Assembly (NCBI GenBank): GCA_046727175.1 | Contig: JBKPCD010000300.1 | Coordinates: forward strand, 1 to 19,404 | DNA: 19,404 nucleotides | From: JBKPCD01 sp046727175 | GTDB lineage: Bacteria; Acidobacteriota; Vicinamibacteria; Vicinamibacterales; 2-12-FULL-66-21 | Direction: 5' to 3' | Part shown: piece by piece, positions 7,224-16,268 of the stretch | Numbering within the stretch: position 1 is the first letter of the stretch | How the letters are laid out: each line of letters begins with the position of its first letter | The notes under the pieces: model-generated | The model's input: the letters and a program-made list of their open reading frames with translations, nothing else | What the model was told of the DNA's origin: nothing | Database searches by the model: none | Made by a program: the position numbers and the translations under genes

Positions 7224-8081
7224 TCAATTCAGAAAATCGTGGATGTACGGATCGCGGTGGCTGGCGTCGCGCAGCTCCGACGCGTTCCCCTCGAAGGAGA
7301 TCTGGCCGTCCTTCAGCATGATGAACTCTGCTTCGTCGGCCTTGTGACCCTCGGCCTTCCCGAACTTCATCTCCGCACCGTTCTTGACGGCCGAATGCTC
7401 GGCGACGAAGAACGCGTCCCGCAGCTGGTGCGTCACGAGAATCGAGCTGACCCCTTCGAGATCGCGCAGCTTGATGATTTCTTCGTCGACCGTGAGGGCC
7501 GTGATCGGATCGAGCCCGGTCGTCGGCTCGTCGTACAGAAGGATCCGCGGCTTGGCGGCCATCGCGCGCGCAATCGCGACGCGCCGGCGTTGACCTCCCG
7601 AGAGTTCCGAGGGCATGCGGTCGATGAATTCACCGAGGCCAATGAACCCGAGCACCTCCTCGACTCGACGGTTGGCCTCCTCGAGGGGCCAATTCAGCTC
7701 TTCGAACAGCTTGTATCCGACGTTCTCGCGCACCGTCAGCGAGTCGAACAGCGCGCCCTCCTGAAAGACCATGCCCAGGTCCGCACGCACGGCCATGAGC
7801 TGATCCTCGGTCATATTGTCTATCCGCTCTCCGTTGACGAAGATCCGCCCCGAGTCCGGTTTGAGCAGCCCGACGATGAGCCGCAGGACCGTGGACTTTC
7901 CGGCGCCGCTCGCACCGAGGAAGATCTTCGTGTGCCCCGTCTGGAGCGTGAAGCTCACGTCGCGCAGGATGACCTTCTCGTCGAACGCGAGGTACACGCC
8001 ATCGAACACGATAATCGGGCCCCCGAGGGCGAGGGCCTCGTCGAGCAACGCCGGGCGGGGCGAGGGTTGCGCGAGGGTCAT
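7224..8081 (-). CDS. mlaF: MlaF-like ABC transporter ATPase
   Basis: A 285-residue cytoplasmic ATPase of the MCE/Mla transporter. Walker A GASGAGKST at 56-64, Q-loop Q107 in MVFQEGALFDSLTV, signature LSGGQRRRVAIARA at 160-173, Walker B ILLYDEP at 180-186 with TTGLDP, and switch histidine H218 in VTHQL. The QEGALFDSLTV segment is typical of the MlaF/Ttg2A branch. Start ATG 8081 overlaps the permease stop in an ATGA junction; the open frame runs further upstream to 8834 but only as a shadow of the permease. Between the switch histidine and the last core strand (FIMLKDGQISFEG) there is an insert of about 20 residues (roughly 231-251, lysine/glutamate-rich) not found in E. coli MlaF as I know it. 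Confidence 0.93.
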   Translation of the reverse strand: MTLAQPSPRPALLDEALALGGPIIVFDGVYLAFDEKVILRDVSFTLQTGHTKIFLGASGAGKSTVLRLIVGLLKPDSGRIFVNGERIDNMTEDQLMAVRADLGMVFQEGALFDSLTVRENVGYKLFEELNWPLEEANRRVEEVLGFIGLGEFIDRMPSELSGGQRRRVAIARAMAAKPRILLYDEPTTGLDPITALTVDEEIIKLRDLEGVSSILVTHQLRDAFFVAEHSAVKNGAEMKFGKAEGHKADEAEFIMLKDGQISFEGNASELRDASHRDPYIHDFLN

Positions 8082-8854
8082 CGGTACATGAGCACGATGA
8101 GCAGCTGCGTCACGAGATAGTCGACGGCGATCACCGCGACGGAGCTCGCGACCACGGCGTTCGTCGTGGCGCGACCCACGCCCTGAGTGCCACCGCGAGT
8201 GCGAATCCCGACGTGGCAGCCGATCGTCACAATCGTAAAGCCAAGGAAAAAGGGCTTGATGAGCCCCATCCAGACGTCCTGGATGTACAAGCCCTGGACG
8301 ACGGCGTTCCAGTACACGGACGAGGCGACTCGAAGAAGGGTCACCGTCACGATCCATCCACCGATCATGCCCACGCCGCTTGCGATGATTGTCAGGAATG
8401 GGACCATCACAAAGCCTGCGAGCACGCGCGGAATGACGAGCTTGCGAATGGGATCCGTCCCGAGCGCGCGCAACGCAGCGATCTGATCGGTCACCATCAT
8501 CGATCCGAGTTCCGCGGCGATCCCGGAGCCGACGCGACCAGCGACCATCAACCCGGTCAACACCGGGCCAAGCTCTTTGACGATGGACGCGCTGACCAGG
8601 CGACCCACCATCGAACGGGCGCCGAACTGATCGAGCGTGAAACCCGACTGGAGCGCCAGAACCATTCCCGTGAACATCCCGGCCAGGAGGACGACGGTGA
8701 GCGATCCGATGCCAATCGCGTCGAACTGCTCGATGACGTCGCGCACGTAGAACGGACGCGTTACGAGGCCGCGCGCCACCTTCGAAAGCATCAGGACGTA
8801 TTCCTGGACTTCGAGAACCGCGGCCTTGACCCACGTCACGAACCCCCCGGCCAC
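8078..8854 (-). CDS. mlaE: MlaE-like ABC transporter permease
   Basis: A 258-residue inner-membrane permease of the MlaE/YrbE family. About five to six hydrophobic segments are visible. The family signature runs from KELGPVLTGLMVAGRVGSG (93-111) to AAELGSMMVTDQIAALRALG (113-132), the segment forming the elbow and coupling helices that contact the ATPase. Start is GTG at 8854; one base separates it from the uvrB stop, so translation is probably coupled to uvrB. An in-frame GTG at 8839 is an alternative start. The stop overlaps the ATPase start by four bases. With the ATPase and MlaD-like gene it makes the minimal MCE transporter set. Confidence 0.93.
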   Translation of the reverse strand: MAGGFVTWVKAAVLEVQEYVLMLSKVARGLVTRPFYVRDVIEQFDAIGIGSLTVVLLAGMFTGMVLALQSGFTLDQFGARSMVGRLVSASIVKELGPVLTGLMVAGRVGSGIAAELGSMMVTDQIAALRALGTDPIRKLVIPRVLAGFVMVPFLTIIASGVGMIGGWIVTVTLLRVASSVYWNAVVQGLYIQDVWMGLIKPFFLGFTIVTIGCHVGIRTRGGTQGVGRATTNAVVASSVAVIAVDYLVTQLLIVLMYR

Positions 8855-8855
8855 G

Positions 8856-10865
<2,010 letters not shown>

Positions 10866-10883
10866 CGGCTGGAGTACAGGCGC

Positions 10884-10899
10884 GTCCCACTGGTGGGAC
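10884..10899. promoter_or_regulatory. Palindrome GTCCCAC-TG-GTGGGAC before uvrB
   Basis: A perfect 7-bp inverted repeat with a two-base centre lies 19-34 bp upstream of the uvrB ATG and just downstream of the weak promoter-like sequence, where a repressor would bind. uvrB is under LexA control in many bacteria; this is not the E. coli or Bacillus LexA box, and I do not know the recognition site used in this lineage. If the TTG at 10904 is used as start, this lies in coding sequence. Confidence 0.35.
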
Positions 10900-10910
10900 G
10901 ACAAACGCCG

Positions 10911-10939
10911 ATCGTACCACAGCGGCGTTGGGTGGAAAA
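10911..10939 (-). promoter_or_regulatory. Weak promoter-like sequence for uvrB
   Basis: On the minus strand, TTTTCC (10939-10934) and TACGAT (10916-10911) are separated by 17 bases. The matches to the sigma-70 boxes are 3 of 6 and 4 of 6, so this is a position-based suggestion only. It would give a leader of roughly 40 bases that includes the palindrome. Confidence 0.2.
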
Positions 10940-10961
10940 CCTGCGTCAGAAGCTGGCATTC

Positions 10962-10995
10962 AGAAGCTAGAGCGATCGTGATCGCTCTGGCTTCT
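10962..10995. terminator. Long hairpin after the VWA gene, with AGAAGCT repeats
   Basis: AGAAGC-T-AGAGCGATC (10962-10977) is complementary to GATCGCTCT-G-GCTTCT (10980-10995), giving 15 Watson-Crick pairs plus one mismatch (a G-U pair if transcribed from the plus strand) around two bases. A direct copy TCAGAAGCT also occurs at 10946-10954, next to the one at 10960-10968. It lies about 20 bp past the VWA gene stop and could end that transcript before uvrB, although there is no T-run on that side. The repeat form suggests a dispersed intergenic element. Confidence 0.5.
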
Positions 10996-11015
10996 AACTT
11001 CTTTCTCCGACAGCG

Positions 11016-11948
11016 CTAGCGTCCGGTCGGTGGTTTGTAGGGTCCGAAGTAGCCGCTGCGGGTGCGAAGCTTGACACCCTTGAGGTCGGGGCGCTTGAGG
11101 CGAATCTGTACGTGTCGCCACGCGCCGTCCGTGCGCTGGTCGGTCGACACGTACCCGAGACTGTAGCGCGCCGCGATCTCCCTCTGGATCTTCTCGTAGA
11201 TCTTCTCGAGTTCCTTGATCGATGTCGGGAAGTAGGCCTGACCGCCCGTGATTTCCGCGATCCGCTGCAGCTGCAGGCGCTGCTCGTTCCTCGCTGACGA
11301 GTACTGGTGCTCCAGATAGCCGATCATGTACATCGTCACGTCGCACGCCTTCAACAAATCGACCAGCTCCGAGAACGTGATCGAGCTGCGAGTGTCACCG
11401 CCGTCCGTGTAGACGAGCGCAATCTTCTGCCCGTCATCGGCCGCCGCTCCATGCAAATACACCCCTAGCGCATCGTAGAACGCCGTCCATCCGTCGACTC
11501 TTTGCCCGCGGATGCGCTCGATGAGGCGCGGATACTCTGCTGCCGCGTATCGAGCGATGCGGACTTCGGTGGCGAAGTCGACGAGTGTGACGTCGGCCGC
11601 GTGCTCGTTCGCGTTGAGGAACTTGATCATCCCCGTGCGAACCTCACGAATGTCGTATTCCATGCTGCCGCTCGTGTCGAGGCCGAGGCCGAGGTGCAGC
11701 GGGAGCACCTTACCGAGATCCGCGCCATCGTTGGGATCACCTTCGGCGAAATAAGAGATCGTTTGACGCTTCCCTTCCTCGATCACGTCGAAGTCGTCCT
11801 CCTTGAGGCCGGTGATCGGGGTGCCCTGTCGATCGGTGACCACGACGGTGAAGTGCACGAGGTCCACGCCGCCGCGGAACGTCTGCTGCGCCACTGCAAC
11901 TGCACTCAACACCATTGAGATCAGGACCAGCGTTGCTGCGCGGCACAT
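11016..11948 (-). CDS. Secreted VWA domain protein (VWFA-related acidobacterial type)
   Basis: 310 residues. An N-terminal signal sequence (about 1-20, LVLISMVLSAVAVAQ) precedes a short beta domain (VDLVHFTVVVTDRQGTPI, then LKEDDFDVIEEGK, about 28-70) and a von Willebrand factor A domain (about 83-265) with an intact metal site: DTSGS at 91-95, T155 in GWTAFYDAL and TDGGD at 181-185. The tail KLRTRSGYFGP (about 293-303) is the usual ending of the VWFA-related family abundant in Acidobacteriota. Start ATG 11948 has GGAGG four bases before it; a longer in-frame start at 11966 lacks such a site. Exported, probably periplasmic or surface-attached; the ligand is unknown. It lies 109 bp downstream of the barrel-fusion gene on the same strand. 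Confidence 0.88.
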   Translation of the reverse strand: MCRAATLVLISMVLSAVAVAQQTFRGGVDLVHFTVVVTDRQGTPITGLKEDDFDVIEEGKRQTISYFAEGDPNDGADLGKVLPLHLGLGLDTSGSMEYDIREVRTGMIKFLNANEHAADVTLVDFATEVRIARYAAAEYPRLIERIRGQRVDGWTAFYDALGVYLHGAAADDGQKIALVYTDGGDTRSSITFSELVDLLKACDVTMYMIGYLEHQYSSARNEQRLQLQRIAEITGGQAYFPTSIKELEKIYEKIQREIAARYSLGYVSTDQRTDGAWRHVQIRLKRPDLKGVKLRTRSGYFGPYKPPTGR

Positions 11949-11974
11949 AAGGCCTCCGGTGTGCATCCGGTCAA

Positions 11975-12034
11975 GGGAAAAGGGACAACGGACAAGGGAA
12001 AGCGCCTGGCGTTCCCCATTTGTCCCTTTTTCCC
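11975..12034. repeat. GGGAAAA-type inverted intergenic repeat
   Basis: The purine segment at 11975-11988 (GGGAAAAGGGACAA) is mirrored as a pyrimidine inverted copy at 12020-12034 (TTGTCCCTTTTTCCC) with one extra base. It could fold as an imperfect hairpin in the spacer between the barrel-fusion gene and the VWA gene. Its simple sequence and position suggest a dispersed intergenic element rather than a conventional terminator. Confidence 0.6.
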
Positions 12035-12048
12035 TTTTCCCTTTTCCC
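12024..12048 (-). promoter_or_regulatory. G-quadruplex pattern in the spacer
   Basis: On the minus strand, four GGG runs (complements of CCC at 12046-12048, 12039-12041, 12032-12034 and 12024-12026) are separated by loops of 4, 4 and 5 adenines. This fits the G3-N1-7 quadruplex rule. It lies on the coding strand 10-34 bases after the barrel-fusion stop and 76-100 bases before the VWA start, so an RNA quadruplex could form in a shared transcript. Confidence 0.5.
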
Positions 12049-12057
12049 TTTTTCTGG

Positions 12058-14763
12058 TCAGAACACTTTGTATCCAGTGACCCTGACGACGTGGGTGCCA
12101 CGTCGACCGTCGGCGTTGACACCCTGCGGACCGTAGCCCCATTCGACCGCGGCGAGCGTGCCGAACGGAGCGGGAACCTCCACCGCGGTACCGAATCCGG
12201 CGAACTTCGTCAGGCCAGGCTCGAATCCGCGGTCGCGTACGAATGCCAGATCAGCAAAGCCATCCACTCGCATGGCGCGTGCGGCAGACCATGCGAGCGC
12301 CCCGCGCAACACGCCGCCGCGATCGTAGCGGATGAGCGCCGACGGATAGCCGTGGAGGCGGTTCTCGAACGTGCCAAACGTGTACTGGCTGAATCGATCG
12401 AGATCGTGACCGCCCATCATGGCCACTTCACCACGCGCGACCAGCCTTGGAGTGATTACCATCGGCCGCACGATCGCCGCGCCGAACCGCTGGAAATCCC
12501 GATCCGCGGCTGCGTAGTCTTCCGAGCCGCTGCCCCAGGTCCTCCAGCCGGTCCGCCGAGCCGGATTCCACCAGAGTGTTCCGCTCCAGCCGTTGCGCTG
12601 CGCTTCGAGCGCAATTTCGAATCCGTTGACGACCTGAGCCGCAGGGACGACGAAGTCGGCGGCCGTCTGCTCGCTGCGCGCGAAGTGAGTGTAATCCAGT
12701 TCGTATCCGGCGCGAAGGGATAGACGCGGGCTCAGCGGCGCGAGCAGCCACACCGATGCGTGAGCGGGGCGCTGGAGGAACGCGCGATCGTAGAGCTCCC
12801 GCCCGCCGGAAAACTGGCGATCGTTGTAGGAGGAGGCGATGCCGAACGCGCGGCCCGCAATCTGCCAGCGGCCCTTCGCAATGGATGGGATCGAGAACGC
12901 CAGCTGCCCATAGGTACCACCGAAGAACGCGTTTATCTGTCCTCCGCGATTGAAGAGATTGAAATTGACGTAGCTGATGCCTGCGAACGGCAGCGGGCGC
13001 GTAATGTTCGGGTCCACGATCATTCCAATCGCCACCGTGCGCACTCTCGTTGCAGCCGAAGCCTCCTCTCGTAGCTCGCTTTCCCTTTTCTCTTTCCCCT
13101 TCTCCTTTTCCAGATATCGATACCCCCGTGGCGTATCACGCAGGATCACCGAATCGGATCGATAGGCAGCCAGGCGGCGCGCATCGAAGCCGGACGAGTT
13201 GAGGTCGTGTGAGGAAAGGTCGAGGACGCGATGAATCGGCGTGCGATATCCGGCCCCCTGATACAGCTGACTGATGTCGGACCGCGAGAGGAGCCAGACG
13301 CCATCAGATGTTCGCTTGAATTCGTCGGTCTGCTCCGACGATACGATCGGACCGCGCAGGAACGTCTGTGCGCCCGCCACCCGTATCAGGCCGAAATCGT
13401 CCGCGGCGATCCACGCGCGACCACGAAAGAGCGTCTCACCGGTGACGGCCGGCTCGAAGGCGACCACGAAACACTGCACGCCGTCGACTGAACTTTCACC
13501 AACCAGGCGATAACGATATTTCTCACCGAGCGTGATCGTGAGCGGCGGCGATGTGATTCGTTCGGGCTCGATGAGCGGCAGCCGCGGAACCTGCGACGAG
13601 TCGAACGCAAGGCCATTCACGCGAATGTCTCGCTGCTCGATCTCGCTGCGGGTTCGATCGTGATAGATGACCGCGCGCGAGCTGATCGTGACCGGCGCCG
13701 GAAAACCCGGCGCCTCGAAGGTGACCGTCAGCGTTCCCGACGACATGACCGTGTCGATGCGCGCGTTCTGTCGGGCGGCGGCGGCCTGGTGCCGCGCGAT
13801 GATTTCCCGGACCGTCAAGCGTCTCGCCGCGCTCACGGCCACGGTCTCGGCAAATCGATCCGCGTCGGTCGATCGCAGCCGTATCAATGCGTCGCGCTCC
13901 GACAGCTGTACCCGCTCGACGACTTCGATCCCGGGCTCAGTGCTGACCGGCGTGCCTGATGGACAGTCTTGCGCCCACGCAACGCGGTCGGGGGATTGCG
14001 GCTCGACGAAAACGGCTGCCTCGGCCGCCCCGCAGCGCACCTGCAGATTCGTCGTCGGGGCAAGTCCGGAAGGCAGGAGCGACGCGCTCCGCGAGAGATC
14101 GTCAATGAGACGCCGTGCGACCTCCGGCTCGGACGGCACGCGCCAGAGCCAGCGTTGAACTTCGGCGCGCATGGTCGCTTTCACCGCAACACTCAGATCC
14201 GCGAGCTCGCCACTCCGCATCCATTGAGCTGGATGCGCGATCGGCAACGCGTCTGCGTCCGGCACGACGAAGTCGACGTACGGCGCGAGGTCGTGCGCGA
14301 GAAGCGCGGAAACGATCGTCGACGGTCCGGCGATTCCGAGCTGAACCGATGATGACGATGCCCGCATCGCCGTCAGTCGTGTCTTCAGGTCGAACGCGAG
14401 CGCGTCCGGCGCGGCGTCGGTCGACCGAAGATCCACGACGACCGTCAGCACGCGCTCGAGGGCGATCGTCGAAAAGCCGGCGGGCATGCCGGTAACAAAC
14501 AAACCAGGATGACCGCCGCGTTCGTAGATTCGCTGCACTGCGGCGGCCGCGTCGGCGCTACGCCTTGGGTCCACCTCGATCAGCACATCGAGGCCATTTA
14601 GTCGCTGCGGAAGGAGACTAGCCTGTGACTGATGGACGATGAGGGCAATACACGCCCCGCACGGAGGTCTATCGTCTGCGTCGCTCGGGACTACTGCAAG
14701 CGTCGCCGCCGCCACGGCGACGATCACGACGGTGGCGATGCGCCGCGCGTGACACTCGTCCAT
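12058..14763 (-). CDS. Large envelope protein: N-terminal domain, LolA-like domain and C-terminal beta-barrel
   Basis: 901 residues. A hydrophobic N-terminal stretch (9-25) looks like a signal sequence. Residues about 36-235 show regularly alternating beta/alpha segments (LDVLIEVD, GHPGLFVTG, VLTVVVDLRS, VQLGIAGPS, VDFVVPDAD), suggesting a TIM-barrel-like fold; no catalytic motif is recognised. Residues about 316-530 resemble outer-membrane-lipoprotein-sorting (LolA/LolB-type) domains: a helix REIIARHQAA, then repeated beta strands including GRAWIAADDFGLIRVAGAQ. Residues about 590-901 look like an outer-membrane beta-barrel: alternating aromatic strands and a final phenylalanine in VVRVTGYKVF, as BAM substrates have. 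A KE-rich stretch at 551-570 sits at the junction. Start ATG 14763 has no strong Shine-Dalgarno site. Likely anchored in the outer membrane with periplasmic domains. Function unknown; domain limits are by eye. Confidence 0.75.
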   Translation of the reverse strand: MDECHARRIATVVIVAVAAATLAVVPSDADDRPPCGACIALIVHQSQASLLPQRLNGLDVLIEVDPRRSADAAAAVQRIYERGGHPGLFVTGMPAGFSTIALERVLTVVVDLRSTDAAPDALAFDLKTRLTAMRASSSSVQLGIAGPSTIVSALLAHDLAPYVDFVVPDADALPIAHPAQWMRSGELADLSVAVKATMRAEVQRWLWRVPSEPEVARRLIDDLSRSASLLPSGLAPTTNLQVRCGAAEAAVFVEPQSPDRVAWAQDCPSGTPVSTEPGIEVVERVQLSERDALIRLRSTDADRFAETVAVSAARRLTVREIIARHQAAAARQNARIDTVMSSGTLTVTFEAPGFPAPVTISSRAVIYHDRTRSEIEQRDIRVNGLAFDSSQVPRLPLIEPERITSPPLTITLGEKYRYRLVGESSVDGVQCFVVAFEPAVTGETLFRGRAWIAADDFGLIRVAGAQTFLRGPIVSSEQTDEFKRTSDGVWLLSRSDISQLYQGAGYRTPIHRVLDLSSHDLNSSGFDARRLAAYRSDSVILRDTPRGYRYLEKEKGKEKRESELREEASAATRVRTVAIGMIVDPNITRPLPFAGISYVNFNLFNRGGQINAFFGGTYGQLAFSIPSIAKGRWQIAGRAFGIASSYNDRQFSGGRELYDRAFLQRPAHASVWLLAPLSPRLSLRAGYELDYTHFARSEQTAADFVVPAAQVVNGFEIALEAQRNGWSGTLWWNPARRTGWRTWGSGSEDYAAADRDFQRFGAAIVRPMVITPRLVARGEVAMMGGHDLDRFSQYTFGTFENRLHGYPSALIRYDRGGVLRGALAWSAARAMRVDGFADLAFVRDRGFEPGLTKFAGFGTAVEVPAPFGTLAAVEWGYGPQGVNADGRRGTHVVRVTGYKVF
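13079..13111 (-). repeat. Polypurine tract within the barrel-fusion coding region
   Basis: A 33-base pure polypyrimidine run on the plus strand encodes LEKEKGKEKRES (residues about 551-562) in frame on the minus strand. It has the same TTTCCC/TTTTCC texture as the intergenic repeat at 11975-12056 in the same neighbourhood, and the encoded charged linker is unlike the protein on either side. Confidence 0.55.
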
Positions 14764-14765
14764 CG

Positions 14766-14771
14766 TATAAT
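14766..14771 (+). promoter_or_regulatory. Perfect -10 box TATAAT before the DHH gene
   Basis: TATAAT lies 63 bp before the GTG at 14835 in the 71-bp divergent spacer. No good -35 is found at 16-18 bp, so strength is uncertain. It is among the few AT-rich hexamers in this GC-rich spacer, which favours a genuine promoter. Confidence 0.35.
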
Positions 14772-14812
14772 GAATGCTTTGGTGATGGTTACCCTGCGGC
14801 TTCCAGCCGGGA

Positions 14813-14823
14813 CCTCTGAGAGG
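14813..14823 (+). promoter_or_regulatory. CCTCTGAGAGG palindrome covering the Shine-Dalgarno of the DHH gene
   Basis: The best ribosome-binding match before GTG 14835 is GAGAGG (14818-14823, 11 bases away). It lies inside an 11-bp palindrome CCTCT-G-AGAGG. The one-base centre makes a stable RNA hairpin unlikely, so a protein-binding site is as likely as translational control. Confidence 0.25.
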
Positions 14824-14834
14824 CTCGGCTGACC

Positions 14835-16268
14835 GTGCGCGTCTTCGCCATCTGCCAGGACGAGTTGCTCATCCGCTCGCTGGATGCTGTTCTTCTGCCC
14901 AGCTTCGAAGTCGATTTCCTGATCGAAAGCAAGACGATGGCCCGGCGTCTTCATGACGCAGGGCTTCAGGTGATTACCGGCGATCCCAAGCGGGTCGACA
15001 CATATCTCAAGGCCGACATCACGCCCAGCACCTCCTTCATCATCGAGGAAAACGCGCGGCGAAGCATCAAGAAGATCGTATCGGCGATCCGCGATGCGGG
15101 CGGCACGCTGATTTACGTCGTCCACACCGGTTCGCGGAATGGGCGATCGCCGGATGGTGCACACGCCGCCGAGCCCGACATCACCCACATGGACCTGTCG
15201 GAGCTGATCAGGCCGACGCTCGTCACCGAGCTGAGTCGGTCCATGACGCGCGCGCGCGTGCAGCAGTATCAGCGGTATTTCGCCGACGCGGACCGAGTCT
15301 TGATCCTGCTCCACAACGATCCGGACCCGGATGCGCTCGCGAGCGGGCTCGCGCTGCGGAACCTGCTCCGGCGGACGAAGGCGACGGCGATCATCGGTGC
15401 GATGCAAGGGGTGACCAGGCCCGAGAACCTGCGGATGGCGAACATGCTCGACATCCACGTCGAGCAGATTACGCCGTCGTCATTTCAGGAGTTCGAGCGG
15501 ATCGCGACCGTCGACGTGCAGCCGCACTACTTTGCGGGGCTGCTCGAGCGCGCGGACCTGGTGATCGACCATCATCCCGAGCAGCCGGGATACAGCGCGG
15601 TGTTCAAGGACATTCGCGCCGATTACGGTTCGACGTCGACGATCCTCACCGAGCACCTCCGGGCCGTGGACGTGAACATCTCGGAGCGGACCGCGACGGC
15701 AATGCTGTACGCGATCAAATCCGACACGTTGTTCTTCGCGCGACACACGAACCGCGTCGATCTGGAGGCGTTCACCTTCCTCTATCCGCTCGCGGACGCT
15801 GCGCTGATCCGCAAGATGGAAGGAGCCGAAATCACACTCGAGCGGCTCGCCTATGTCACGCGCGCGAGCCAGATCGGCATCCTGCGGGAGCAGGTTTTCA
15901 GCGCGTTCGTCGGCGAAGCGCCGCGCGAGGACTTCATCCCGTACACCGCCGACTTTTTCCTGCAGCTCGAGAACGTGAAGTGGACGATCGTCGCCGGCAT
16001 CGTCGGCGGCACGTTCATCGTCAGCGTGCGAAATCTCGGCTACTCGCGCAATGCGGGCGAGTTCGTGAAGCGCTGGTTTGGCGATATCGGGAGCGCCGGC
16101 GGTCATCGCTCGATGGCCAAGGCCGTCGTCCCCGTCGATCGCTTCCGCCAGAAGTTCGGCGATCTGAACGGCCCGGCGCTGACCGAGCGCATCGCGGAGA
16201 TGGCCGAGCAGTTCCTCCACGAAGCCGCCCTGGACAAGGATCGGAAGAAGGAAGCGCTAGCCCGCTAA
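14835..16268 (+). CDS. TrkA-N-like/DHH-DHHA1 family phosphoesterase
   Basis: 477 residues, cytoplasmic. Residues 1-120 form a Rossmann-like module similar to TrkA-N/RCK domains (strand RVFAICQD, VDFLIES, then GLQVITGDPKRVDTYLKADI), but the usual glycine-rich nucleotide loop GxGxxG is missing. Residues about 150-320 are a DHH phosphoesterase domain with all four metal motifs: LLHNDPDPDAL at 158-168, D227 in TVDVQ, DHH at 245-247 and D297 in KSDT. Residues about 375-465 are the DHHA1 substrate domain with GSAGGHRSMAKA at 419-430. Relatives include RecJ, the oligoribonuclease NrnA and cyclic-di-AMP phosphodiesterases; which substrate applies here cannot be told. Start is GTG 14835. The last 12 bases overlap the convergent PLP-enzyme gene. 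Confidence 0.9.
   Translation: MRVFAICQDELLIRSLDAVLLPSFEVDFLIESKTMARRLHDAGLQVITGDPKRVDTYLKADITPSTSFIIEENARRSIKKIVSAIRDAGGTLIYVVHTGSRNGRSPDGAHAAEPDITHMDLSELIRPTLVTELSRSMTRARVQQYQRYFADADRVLILLHNDPDPDALASGLALRNLLRRTKATAIIGAMQGVTRPENLRMANMLDIHVEQITPSSFQEFERIATVDVQPHYFAGLLERADLVIDHHPEQPGYSAVFKDIRADYGSTSTILTEHLRAVDVNISERTATAMLYAIKSDTLFFARHTNRVDLEAFTFLYPLADAALIRKMEGAEITLERLAYVTRASQIGILREQVFSAFVGEAPREDFIPYTADFFLQLENVKWTIVAGIVGGTFIVSVRNLGYSRNAGEFVKRWFGDIGSAGGHRSMAKAVVPVDRFRQKFGDLNGPALTERIAEMAEQFLHEAALDKDRKKEALAR

Noticed and set aside
8082..8834. Extension of the ATPase frame upstream to 8834
   Set aside because: Arginine-rich shadow of the permease gene; ATPase similarity begins only after ATG 8081.
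11949..12122. Longer N-terminus of the VWA protein (start at 12122)
   Set aside because: The added residues are lysine-rich translation of the GGGAAAA repeat and of the end of the upstream gene; the signal sequence and GGAGG site point to ATG 11948.
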